DNA from: JALZUV01 sp964654855
GTDB lineage: Bacteria > Pseudomonadota > Alphaproteobacteria > Rickettsiales > JALZUV01
DNA length: 64,000 nucleotides
Assembly (NCBI GenBank): GCA_964654855.1
Contig: CAZZJS010000001.1
Location: 124,001-188,000 of the forward strand
Reading direction: 5' to 3'
Part shown: positions 1 to 8,634 of the stretch, piece after piece
How the letters are laid out: every line of letters begins with the position of its first letter
How positions within the stretch are numbered: the first letter of the stretch is position 1
Program-made: the position numbers and the translations under genes
Notes under the pieces: generated by a model
The model's input: the letters and a program-made list of their open reading frames with translations, nothing else
Database searches by the model: none
Told to the model about the DNA's origin: nothing

Positions 1-1485
1 ACTAAAACAGCTTCTACTTTTTATACAGCGGGTGGAGGGATTACCGGTTTTCAAAATGGTTTGGCGATTTCCGGTGATTTCATGTCTGCCGCTTCTTTTC
101 TCGGAATTTCGGCTTTGGTATTTGCCACCGGTTTTGATGGGCTTATTTACTCGATTGGCTTTCTTATAGGTTGGCCGATTGTTCTGCTATTAATTGCAGA
201 GCCGTTGCGTAATTTAGGGCGTTACACCTTTGCTGATGTCGCTTCTTATCGTTTGAAACAAGCACCAATTCGTATCCTATCGGCCTTTGGGTCCTTAGCG
301 ACGGTCTTGTTGTATCTCATCGCGCAAGTGGTGGGGGCGGGCAAGTTAATCGAACTTCTATTTGGTTTACCTTATATCTCGGCAGTGGTGATCGTCGGAA
401 CCTTGATGATCTTGTATGTCACTTTTGGCGGAATGCTTGCCACTACTTGGGTGCAAATTATTAAAGCGATTTTGCTTTTGCTCGGCGCTTCTTTCATTGC
501 GCTTTTAGTGCTGAAGCAATTTGATTTTAATTTACAGGCTTTCTTTGCCAAAGCGGTGGAAATGCATCCGGATGGAATTTCTATCATGCAGCCAGGAGGT
601 CTGGTATCTGACCCTATATCAGCCATCTCGCTTGGTCTTGCGCTCATGTTCGGAACAGCGGGTTTGCCACATATTCTGATGCGTTTCTTCACGGTGAAAG
701 ATGCAAAGCAAGCACGCCGTTCGGTCTTTTATGCGACAGGCTTCATTGGCTATTTCTATCTTCTCACTTTTATTATTGGTTTTGGCGCAATTGTGCTTGT
801 CGGAACCAATCCGGCTTATCTCACTGCGGAGGGCGGATTGATTGGCGGCAATAATATGGCGGCGATCCACCTATCCGAAGCAGTGGGAGGGGATATCTTG
901 CTTGGATTTATCTCTGCTGTTGCCTTTGCGACCATTTTAGCTGTAGTGGCAGGGCTTACTTTAGCGGGGGCGTCTGCTATTTCACATGACCTCTACGCGA
1001 ATGTTTGGCAAAAAGGCAAACCGGATGAAGCAAAAGAAATGCGTGTTTCCAAGATAGCGACCGTCTGTTTAGGGATCGCAGCGATTGGCTTGGGCATCTT
1101 ATTTAAAGAACAAAATATCGCTTTCATGGTGGGGCTTGCTTTTGCCATCGCCGCGAGTGCTAATTTTCCGATTTTGTTTTTATCGATGTATTGGAAAAAA
1201 CTCACCACGCGTGGTGCGTTAGTCGGCGGTGCAACAGGATTATTCGTAGCTGTGACTTTGGTTGTGCTTAGCCCAGTTGTATGGGAAGCTGTATTTGGTT
1301 TTGACGAGGCAATCTTCCCTTATAAATACCCAGCGTTATTCTCTATGAGTGCTGCCTTTTTAGGTATTTGGTTTTTCTCTATAACTGACAAATCGGCACA
1401 GGCTATGGCGGATCGTGAGACATTTGAGGCACAAACCATCCGCGCGCAGACCGGTATTGGAATCGCCCAAGCAGCAAACCATTAG
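1..1485 (+). CDS. actP: Cation/acetate symporter ActP-like (sodium:solute symporter family), 5' end cut by window
   Basis: Integral inner-membrane transporter of the sodium:solute symporter family, most like acetate permease ActP, which takes up acetate and other short monocarboxylates with a cation. The frame is open from base 1, so the N-terminus lies outside the window. The translation starts with a YTAGGG...GFQNGLAI...GDFMSAASFLG pattern that is diagnostic of ActP-like members. About twelve hydrophobic helices follow, with the GGMLATTWVQ segment and a Gly/Ala-rich IAASANFPIL stretch near the C-terminus. The tail is short and hydrophilic. A small membrane protein follows on the same strand. 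The usual DUF485 partner (YjcH) of actP would lie upstream and cannot be seen. The family is secure; the substrate is inferred from the ActP signature. Confidence 0.85.
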   Translation, partial: TKTASTFYTAGGGITGFQNGLAISGDFMSAASFLGISALVFATGFDGLIYSIGFLIGWPIVLLLIAEPLRNLGRYTFADVASYRLKQAPIRILSAFGSLATVLLYLIAQVVGAGKLIELLFGLPYISAVVIVGTLMILYVTFGGMLATTWVQIIKAILLLLGASFIALLVLKQFDFNLQAFFAKAVEMHPDGISIMQPGGLVSDPISAISLGLALMFGTAGLPHILMRFFTVKDAKQARRSVFYATGFIGYFYLLTFIIGFGAIVLVGTNPAYLTAEGGLIGGNNMAAIHLSEAVGGDILLGFISAVAFATILAVVAGLTLAGASAISHDLYANVWQKGKPDEAKEMRVSKIATVCLGIAAIGLGILFKEQNIAFMVGLAFAIAASANFPILFLSMYWKKLTTRGALVGGATGLFVAVTLVVLSPVVWEAVFGFDEAIFPYKYPALFSMSAAFLGIWFFSITDKSAQAMADRETFEAQTIRAQTGIGIAQAANH

Positions 1486-1525
1486 AGTGGTTGCAATATC
1501 GCTTCACTGACCTACTTACTGTTTA

Positions 1526-1912
1526 GTGATGATCTTATCTCCGACAATTAATTCTGTAGTAGCGGCACTTGGTTATGGTGCCTGGGCAGCCTATGCAAAT
1601 TCAGAACATGCATCCGAAATTTGGATTCGTGCCGGTATCGTGCAGGCAATTACCTCTTTTACGGTGACCTTGGTGATTACTCTTTTTGCTCGTTGGGTAT
1701 TTCATAAAGCCGGTGGTAGAAAAAAAGGGGTGGTTGTGAGTTATCTCTGTAGCTTCGTAACCGTGACAGCGTTTAGCTATGCTGCGCATTATGTTTTCGG
1801 TACACCCGATATTTGGCAAACGATTGCTCCTTCTATGATTATTGGGAGCTGCTATTTGGTGAGTTATTTACTGGCACTTAAAGCGTCATTAAAAAAGAAA
1901 GTGAGTTCTTAA
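1526..1912 (+). CDS. Small integral membrane protein of unknown function
   Basis: A 128-residue protein that is almost entirely hydrophobic, with three or four predicted membrane helices. A basic HKAGGRKKG loop in the middle probably faces the cytoplasm, and the C-terminus ends in a lysine cluster. The start is GTG at 1526 or ATG at 1529; neither has a strong ribosome binding site. It begins 40 bases after the actP-like gene on the same strand, so co-transcription is plausible. It is not the DUF485 protein normally paired with actP. Its stop codon overlaps the stop of the convergent uup gene (1909-1912). I do not recognise the family. Confidence 0.6.
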   Translation: MMILSPTINSVVAALGYGAWAAYANSEHASEIWIRAGIVQAITSFTVTLVITLFARWVFHKAGGRKKGVVVSYLCSFVTVTAFSYAAHYVFGTPDIWQTIAPSMIIGSCYLVSYLLALKASLKKKVSS

Positions 1913-3762
1913 GTCGTATTCATTTGGCGTTCTTCTAACTCTAGCCAACGTGCTTCAAATTCGCCAAGCTTCTTTTTAGCCGAATCAAAATCAGCGATGA
2001 GCTGGGTAAAGGCATTGGAGTCGCGTTCATAAAGGCCAGTATCATCCAGCTTGGCTTGTAGAACTTCCATATCTTGTTGGATAGATTCCATTTGCTCAGG
2101 CAGTTTTTGTAACTCTAGTTTTTCGCCGTAAGTGAGCGGTTTTTTCATCGGGTTAAGAGGCTCAGGTTCAGAAGTTTTCACCTTCTCCTTTTCTGATTTA
2201 CTCTCTTTCGTCTTTAATTTACGGCCTAACACCTCACGCACATAGTCGCTATAGCCGCCAAAGATGTTATGCACTTCGGCATTGCCCTCAAAGGCGAGGA
2301 TTTCGGTGACAGAACGATCTAGGAAGTCACGATCATGGCTAACGATAATCAGCGTACCGAGGTAGTCAGCTAGCATATCTTGCAACATATCTAGCGTATC
2401 CATATCGAGGTCATTGGTGGGTTCATCAAGGATGAGCAGATTACCTGGGTTGGCTAGAATTCTAGCCAGCAATAAGCGGTTTTGCTGACCACCTGAAAGG
2501 GTGCCAACTTTGTCATGTGCAATGGCGGGGTCAAACAAGAATTTCTTTAGATAGCCGCATACATGGGTGCTTTTCTGATCCTCGCCACGGCCAATATAAA
2601 CATCCTGCCCGCCATTCGGACATAGCGTTTCCCACAGCGTCTTATTCGGGTCGAGATCACTTCGATTTTGATCGAAGTAAGAAATTTCGAGGGTTTTACT
2701 ACGAAAAATATGACCGCTATCATGTTCAAGTTCGCGGGTGAGTATTTTTAGGAAAGTGGATTTGCCGGAACCATTCTTGCCGAGGATGCCGAGCCTATCG
2801 CCTTTGAGAATCATGTGGTTGAAATCATCGAGAATTTTGATTTTTTTCCCATCACGTTCAAAGCTTTTGCCAACATGTTTAAATTCCGCGACAACTTTGG
2901 ATGCATTGGGGGTTTCCAGCGCATCCATCGAGATTTTCTGCGAACGCTTTTTGTAAGCAGCTTTATCGGCTTTTAGTTTCTCGCGTAATCGGCCAAGCTC
3001 GCGCAAACGGCGGACGTTACGTTTGCGACGGCCAGAGACTCCGCCTTGCGTCCAGCCATGCTCAGCTTGCACTTTCTTTTGTAGGTTCTGAAGTTCGCGC
3101 GCTTCTTGGCTGACTTGTTCTTCCAACCAGTCTTCAAACTTCGCATAGCCATAAGGGCAGACCTTGATATTACCGCGATCCACCCAAAAGACCTTGCGTG
3201 AGATATTGGCGAGAAACTGCCGATCGTGACTCACCAGAATTAAGGCGCCGTGATAGCTGCTTAAATAGCCTTCTAGCCATTCGATTGTTTGTAAATCTAG
3301 ATGGTTGGTTGGTTCATCCAGCAATAGAATATCGGGGTTATGCACTAGCGATTGGGCTAATGCAGCGCGGCGCAACTGTCCGCCGGATAAATGCCCCATG
3401 GGTGCATCAGGGGCTAACCCCAAGGGCGCAATCACCATATCTACGAGATAGGTATGCTCATCCGTTTGTTGCTCTCTAGGAAGGCCGGAGATGACAAATT
3501 CTTTTACCGTTTCATCGGGCGAGAATTTAACCTTTTGTGCGAGGTAACCGATCGTCGTCCCAGGTAACACAAAACGTTTTCCGGCATCTAGCTCCAAATC
3601 TTCGGTCATCATGCGCATGAGAGTGGTTTTGCCCACGCCATTTTTACCAACGAGGCAAATGCGATCACCTTCATTCACATGCAAGGTAAGCCCGTCAAAA
3701 AGCGGCTTGCCACCAAAGCTGAGGGTAATATCTTCTAAACTTAAGAGAACGCAGTTTGCCAT
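1909..3762 (-). CDS. uup: ABC-F family ATPase, Uup-like
   Basis: A soluble ABC-F protein of 617 residues with two ATPase cassettes in one chain and no membrane domain. The first cassette has Walker A GKNGVGKTT (residues 39-47), signature LSGGQ near 125 and Walker B ILLLDEPTNHLD near 145. The second has GKNGSGKST, LSGGQQNR and LLILDEPTNDLD. Between them lies the basic ABC-F linker. The C-terminus carries a Lys/Glu-rich region and a helical hairpin, as in Uup. Uup-type ABC-F proteins bind the ribosome or DNA and affect translation, transposon excision and replication-linked processes. The gene stands alone between convergent and co-oriented neighbours. The subfamily call (Uup rather than EttA) rests on the C-terminal coiled-coil extension. 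Confidence 0.9.
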   Translation of the reverse strand: MANCVLLSLEDITLSFGGKPLFDGLTLHVNEGDRICLVGKNGVGKTTLMRMMTEDLELDAGKRFVLPGTTIGYLAQKVKFSPDETVKEFVISGLPREQQTDEHTYLVDMVIAPLGLAPDAPMGHLSGGQLRRAALAQSLVHNPDILLLDEPTNHLDLQTIEWLEGYLSSYHGALILVSHDRQFLANISRKVFWVDRGNIKVCPYGYAKFEDWLEEQVSQEARELQNLQKKVQAEHGWTQGGVSGRRKRNVRRLRELGRLREKLKADKAAYKKRSQKISMDALETPNASKVVAEFKHVGKSFERDGKKIKILDDFNHMILKGDRLGILGKNGSGKSTFLKILTRELEHDSGHIFRSKTLEISYFDQNRSDLDPNKTLWETLCPNGGQDVYIGRGEDQKSTHVCGYLKKFLFDPAIAHDKVGTLSGGQQNRLLLARILANPGNLLILDEPTNDLDMDTLDMLQDMLADYLGTLIIVSHDRDFLDRSVTEILAFEGNAEVHNIFGGYSDYVREVLGRKLKTKESKSEKEKVKTSEPEPLNPMKKPLTYGEKLELQKLPEQMESIQQDMEVLQAKLDDTGLYERDSNAFTQLIADFDSAKKKLGEFEARWLELEERQMNTT

Positions 3763-3798
3763 GCGCTCTCATACTATGGAATAGGGGTGATAAGCAAC

Positions 3799-5553
3799 TT
3801 AGAGTGCGATATCAGGCATATCCAATGTTTCAATACCGGCTAAGGCGCGCTTTTCTAATGCAGTATGGTTGGTCAAAATATGCGCGTAGTAAAAGCGTGC
3901 ATCGGCTATTTTTGATTTTGTGATAGCAGGATTCTCTGCCTCACTCGCTGCCTCAGAAGATAGCCCGTGATAATAGCCTAAAGCGACGGTTCCCATCAGC
4001 TCTAGCAATTCATCAGCTCCACTAGCAAAGTGATTATAATCACTTTGGGTGAGCACTTCACTTACGCGTTCGACCGCATCGAGGGCTTTCTTTAGTTGCG
4101 CCGCCATACCGTTGAGGGAGGTGGAATCAATAAAACCCTGCACACGATTGATGAAAACAGGTAGATGTTTCATCTGACGCAGCAGCGTAACAGCTTGAAT
4201 TTGGTTCGTGCCTTCATAGATGCGGGTGACGCGCACATCGCGATAATGGCGGGCGACGCCACTTTCTTCGACAAAGCCCATGCCGCCATAAATCTGAATG
4301 GCCGCATCGGTCACTTGGCTGCCAATCTCGGTCACATGCGCTTTGACGATATTAGTCATAAGGCTGACCCAAGCAGCCGCTTCTTCGGATTCTTTCGCAA
4401 TATCCATCTGCAAGGCGGTATCGAGCTGGAACATCCGCGCGCCTGAAATTTGGCTGCGCATGGTAAGCAGCAATTTGCGCACCGCAGGGTGGTAGATGAT
4501 AAGATCGGCTTCTTTCTCAGGGCTTTTTGGTTCAGGTTGGGCGCGTCCCATACGGCGGCCTGCATCTTCATCGCTTGCAAACCAGAGGGCTTTTTGAAAA
4601 GCTGCTTCCGCACAACCAATCGCTTGGCGTGCTACATGATTGCGTGCTTCGTTCATCACGGCAAACATAGTGGCGATGCCTTTGCCGCGTTCGCCAATGA
4701 GTTCGGCCTTGGCGGCTTTATATTCCAGCGTGCAGGTGGCAGAACCGGCCATGCCCATTTTATGTTCAATACCGATAGGGCCAAGGCTATTGGCAGTACG
4801 ATTACCTGCCTCATCTACCAAAATTTTCGAACTGATAAACATACTGACGCGCTTATCAGTCAGGCCATTTTCTTTCACCTTGGCGAGCACGACATGGATG
4901 ATATTTCCTGAATCATCCACATCCGTATAGTGGTTATCGCCGCCGGAGATGTAAATTTTCTGACCCGTTAGGATATAAGATCCATCAGCTTGCGGTTCGG
5001 CGAAGGTACGAGCATTGCTTAAGTCGCTGCCTGCGCTTGGTTCGGTCATGCACATAATGCCAGATGAAACACCGGAGGCTAAATCGGGCAGGTATTTTTG
5101 CTTCTGCACTTCGGTGCCATGCGTATAAATACCCAAATAGGCGCTATGGGTGAGGGTAGGGATAAGCGAGAAATCGCCATTGGCGGTATGCATAATTTCA
5201 TCAATCACGGCACCTAGTATATGCGGCTGCCCAACGGCCATATCGCCATAAGCAGGGTCTGCAACAATGCCTTGTAGACCTGTTTCGATGAAGGTGTCGT
5301 AAGCTTCCTTGTAGCCATCCGCCAAGGTCACTTGGCCGAAATTGGCGCCATCTGCAATTTCAAAGCGAGCGCCTGAGTGCTTATCATTTGTATCGTTATA
5401 AAGTGGGGTGAGCTCTTTTTCAGCAAAGCTGCCAGCTGTTTCCATCATAAAGCGGGCAGTTTCCTCATCATAAGAGGGGAGCTTTTCCTGCACCTTAAGT
5501 ACATGGTTTAGAATAAACGCATAATCCTCATAGGGAGGGGTATAAGCTGACAT
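3799..5553 (-). CDS. Acyl-CoA dehydrogenase, long form with C-terminal extension (DmdC/FadE-like)
   Basis: A 584-residue FAD-dependent acyl-CoA dehydrogenase, longer than the ~380-residue classic forms. It has an N-terminal extension typical of the DmdC-like group (opening ...PPYEDYAFILNHVL), then the CMTEPSAGSD FAD/substrate motif, the helical core and a C-terminal extension of about 120 residues. The general base Glu is present in RIYEGTNQIQ near residue 446. The family oxidises the alpha-beta bond of acyl-CoAs in fatty-acid or methylmercaptopropionate breakdown and passes electrons to ETF. No other beta-oxidation genes are adjacent, so the substrate cannot be told. It runs in the same direction as uup, 36 bases away. 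Confidence 0.88.
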   Translation of the reverse strand: MSAYTPPYEDYAFILNHVLKVQEKLPSYDEETARFMMETAGSFAEKELTPLYNDTNDKHSGARFEIADGANFGQVTLADGYKEAYDTFIETGLQGIVADPAYGDMAVGQPHILGAVIDEIMHTANGDFSLIPTLTHSAYLGIYTHGTEVQKQKYLPDLASGVSSGIMCMTEPSAGSDLSNARTFAEPQADGSYILTGQKIYISGGDNHYTDVDDSGNIIHVVLAKVKENGLTDKRVSMFISSKILVDEAGNRTANSLGPIGIEHKMGMAGSATCTLEYKAAKAELIGERGKGIATMFAVMNEARNHVARQAIGCAEAAFQKALWFASDEDAGRRMGRAQPEPKSPEKEADLIIYHPAVRKLLLTMRSQISGARMFQLDTALQMDIAKESEEAAAWVSLMTNIVKAHVTEIGSQVTDAAIQIYGGMGFVEESGVARHYRDVRVTRIYEGTNQIQAVTLLRQMKHLPVFINRVQGFIDSTSLNGMAAQLKKALDAVERVSEVLTQSDYNHFASGADELLELMGTVALGYYHGLSSEAASEAENPAITKSKIADARFYYAHILTNHTALEKRALAGIETLDMPDIAL

Positions 5554-5627
5554 AGAGACGCTCCAAAAGTTTCTAACCCTTTATGGATAGCATAAAAGAA
5601 TGGAGAAAATATTAAAATTAAAGGAGT

Positions 5628-6734
5628 TTACTGTAGGCCAACTTGTGTTTGTGGTTGGATCATTGCAATTTGACGATCCATCTCTACTTGCTCTGCATAT
5701 TTCGCAGCTTGGCGACGCTCGTTCCATTTCTCCATAAAGTGAGAAACCGCCATGGTTGCGCCCATGGTTACTAAGCCCATGCCACCGGCAACGATACCGT
5801 TTTTGACATGGCTTCCTGCGCCAACTTTGACCTTTTTGTCCTCTTTGCCAATCGCGTGATAGACTTGATCGCTAAATTTATCATGAATTTTTTCAAGTTT
5901 TTTAGCAGCACGTGGATCATGCTTCCGTGCTCGTTTGTGAGAATTTCCTTCAATTGCAGCAGCGTAAGCTATGTCTGCAAGCCCTTTTCCTCCCGAGGCT
6001 CCAATACCAAGTAATGCGGCTACTCCTCGTCCAACTAATGGGAATAAGCCATTATTTTTACGTTCGCCACCAATATCCATAAATTCTGAAAGGCGGTCTT
6101 TCTTGTCTCCATCATTTACAAATTTTGAAAGTTCATCTTTGTGGTTTGAGCCTCGCTTCAAGCTATTGAGAACTTTGCGACCACTTTCTTTCGCTTCGCT
6201 CAAGAAGCCTTCGCGCGTTTTATCATCAATGCGGCCAATGGCTTCAGTATTTAGCTTATTCATCCGTCCTACAGCACTATCATCTGCATTTGGGGTAAAG
6301 AGGCTTGTTTCTTTCGCTGCACTAATAAGGCTCTTTTTGCTACGATTTCTAAAAGTAGAGACAAGAACGATAGCGCCTAAAATTGCGCCAATTGCCGCAC
6401 CTGCCATCGCAAAGCGACCTAGAGGTTTTGAACGAGTAGGTGCTGGTGCAGGTGCTTGTTGCTCCTGCTGCGTTTGCTGATTTTGATATTCTTGTGTTTG
6501 GGTGTAATAACGATCTGCCTGTGTGCTAGCTGCGGCCTCTGCAGGTGCAGGGCTATTCTCAACAGGAGCGGGTGTTGCTTCTGGAGCCTTCATTTCAGAC
6601 AACTCTGTAGGTGTTACTTCGGGTTGCACAGTAGTGCTGGAAGTAGGGGCTGTTTCAGCTGCTACTTCGCCTTTTTCAGCGAATACTTTATCCGCAGTTG
6701 TTGCGGCTACATTCTGTGCGTCAGGGTTTTCCAT
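5628..6734 (-). CDS. Orphan membrane-associated protein with Pro/Ala/Gln-rich N-terminus
   Basis: A 368-residue protein I cannot assign to a family. Residues 1-105 are low-complexity and rich in Ala, Pro, Glu, Gln and Thr, with a Gln-rich run. A Gly/Ala-rich hydrophobic helix (GAAIGAILGAIVLV) follows at about 112-130, then a long charged, Lys/Arg-rich region. Two more hydrophobic glycine-rich stretches lie around 235-260 and 315-335, and the tail is charged. The start ATG at 6734 has an AAAGG-type ribosome binding site. It sits between the acyl-CoA dehydrogenase and typA on the same strand with no evident functional link. The pattern of disordered, charged and Gly-zipper segments resembles the orphan at 18175-19509. 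It could be an envelope-tethered or secreted protein; this is inference. Confidence 0.65.
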   Translation of the reverse strand: MENPDAQNVAATTADKVFAEKGEVAAETAPTSSTTVQPEVTPTELSEMKAPEATPAPVENSPAPAEAAASTQADRYYTQTQEYQNQQTQQEQQAPAPAPTRSKPLGRFAMAGAAIGAILGAIVLVSTFRNRSKKSLISAAKETSLFTPNADDSAVGRMNKLNTEAIGRIDDKTREGFLSEAKESGRKVLNSLKRGSNHKDELSKFVNDGDKKDRLSEFMDIGGERKNNGLFPLVGRGVAALLGIGASGGKGLADIAYAAAIEGNSHKRARKHDPRAAKKLEKIHDKFSDQVYHAIGKEDKKVKVGAGSHVKNGIVAGGMGLVTMGATMAVSHFMEKWNERRQAAKYAEQVEMDRQIAMIQPQTQVGLQ

Positions 6735-6797
6735 ATCTACCTTTATAGCAAAGATAGATACTCAGTAGTGTTACGGTTTTATGAAGATTAAGGCGAG

Positions 6798-8621
6798 TTA
6801 ACCCAGCTTTTTACTCGCACGGCTGGCTTTTTTGCGCTCATTGGGGTCTAGTTCGCGTTTGCGAAGGCGTAGGCTTTCAGGAGTCACTTCGACTAGCTCA
6901 TCTTCTTCAATGTAAGAAATCATCTCTTCTAACGTCATTTTCTTTGGTGTGATGAGGCGCACAGCTTCATCCGAGCCAGAGGCACGAACATTGGTGAGTT
7001 GCTTTCCTTTTAACACATTGATTTCTAAGTCATTGTCGCGGCTATGTTCGCCAACTACCATGCCGCCATAGACCTTATCTTGCGGGTCAATAAACATGAT
7101 GCCACGATCTTGCAGGTTGAAAATGGCGTAAGAAACGGCTTCGCCCTGACCTGTGGAGATTAACGCACCATTACGACGACCTTCAATATCACCCTTATAT
7201 TCGCCGTGACTGTGATAGAGACGGTTCATAATGCCGGTTCCGCGTGTATCGGTGAGGAACTCGCTTTGGTAGCCGATAAGCCCACGTGAAGGAGCAAGGA
7301 AAGTAATACGTTGCTTGCCACCACCAGAAGGGCGCATATCCGTCATCACCCCTTTACGCAGCGAGATTTTTTCAACGACGGAGCCACTAAATTCTTCATC
7401 CACATCGACGACAACTTCTTCCATTGGCTCTAGCGTTTGGCCATTTTCTTCTTTTAGTAGGACACGTGGGCGTGAAACCGTGAGCTCAAACCCTTCGCGG
7501 CGCATGGTTTCGATCAATACGCCAAGCTGTAATTCGCCGCGGCCACCTACTTCATATGCATCTTTTCCGGCAGACTCTGTCACGGTAATCGCAACATTGG
7601 TTTCTGCTTCGGCCAATAGACGGTCACGAATCATACGGCTGGTTACTTTGCTACCTTCTTGGCCGGCATAAGGAGAGTCATTCACGCTGATAGTGATGGC
7701 CATTGTTGGCGGATCAATCGGCGTAGATTGCACGGGCTCAGTTACGGCAGGATCACAGATTGTATCAGATACAGAAGAATCAGCAGTACCTGCGATGGAA
7801 ATAATATCTCCCGCAACCGCTTGATCAACCGGCACACGGTCAACGCCGGAGAAGGTTTGTAGCTTAGTTAGGCGACCAGATTCAACTTGTTCGCCGTCTA
7901 GGTTAAGCGTTTTGAATGGCATATTGACCGTCGCGGTACCACTCACAATACGACCCGTTAGGATACGCCCAAGAAACGGATCAGATTCTAGCAAGGTGGC
8001 AAGCATCGCAAATGGAGCGTCTTTATCTACTTGAGGCTCAGGCACATGGTCAATAATGAGGTCAAGCATTGGGATAAGATCTTTGCGCTCGTCATCTAGC
8101 TCGCGTACGCACCAGCCATCACGGCCAGAGGCGTAAAGGATAGGGAAGTCCAATTGCTCTTCATTCGCATCAAGTGCGGCAAAAAGGTCAAATACTTCAT
8201 CGACTACTTCATCGGCACGGCCATCAGGGCGATCTACCTTATTAATAACCACGATAGGACGCAGGCCTTGCGCAAGGGCTTTGCCGAGTACGAATTTCGT
8301 TTGTGGCATAGGGCCTTCAGCCGCATCGGTTAGCAATATAACACCATCTGCCATACTGAGAACGCGCTCTACCTCACCACCAAAATCAGCGTGACCAGGC
8401 GTGTCGATAATATTGATGCGAATATCGTTATATTTTACGGAAGTACATTTAGCCAAAATGGTAATACCGCGTTCTTTTTCGAGATCGTTACTATCCATCA
8501 CGCGCTCTTGCACGGATTGATTCTCGCGGAAGGTGCCAGATTGCTGAAGCAGTGAGTCAATAAGGGTGGTTTTGCCGTGGTCAACGTGGGCGATGATGGC
8601 GATATTACGAATTTCTTTCAT
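6798..8621 (-). CDS. typA: Ribosome-associated translational GTPase TypA/BipA
   Basis: A 607-residue translational GTPase of the EF-G-like family. G1 is AHVDHGKTT at residues 11-19, G3 is DTPGH with the following ADFGGEVER, and G4 is NKVDRPDGR. EF-Tu domain 2, EF-G domains III/V and the BipA-specific C-terminal domain follow, including GRGELQLGVLIETMRREGFE and the STGQGEAVSYA region. BipA binds the ribosome, supports 50S assembly and stress or low-temperature growth. The length equals the family norm. The gene lies 13 bases downstream of the helicase gene on the same strand; pairing of two ribosome- or RNA-acting proteins is consistent with a shared transcript. Confidence 0.97.
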   Translation of the reverse strand: MKEIRNIAIIAHVDHGKTTLIDSLLQQSGTFRENQSVQERVMDSNDLEKERGITILAKCTSVKYNDIRINIIDTPGHADFGGEVERVLSMADGVILLTDAAEGPMPQTKFVLGKALAQGLRPIVVINKVDRPDGRADEVVDEVFDLFAALDANEEQLDFPILYASGRDGWCVRELDDERKDLIPMLDLIIDHVPEPQVDKDAPFAMLATLLESDPFLGRILTGRIVSGTATVNMPFKTLNLDGEQVESGRLTKLQTFSGVDRVPVDQAVAGDIISIAGTADSSVSDTICDPAVTEPVQSTPIDPPTMAITISVNDSPYAGQEGSKVTSRMIRDRLLAEAETNVAITVTESAGKDAYEVGGRGELQLGVLIETMRREGFELTVSRPRVLLKEENGQTLEPMEEVVVDVDEEFSGSVVEKISLRKGVMTDMRPSGGGKQRITFLAPSRGLIGYQSEFLTDTRGTGIMNRLYHSHGEYKGDIEGRRNGALISTGQGEAVSYAIFNLQDRGIMFIDPQDKVYGGMVVGEHSRDNDLEINVLKGKQLTNVRASGSDEAVRLITPKKMTLEEMISYIEEDELVEVTPESLRLRKRELDPNERKKASRASKKLG

Positions 8622-8634
8622 GGGTGAACTCTAT

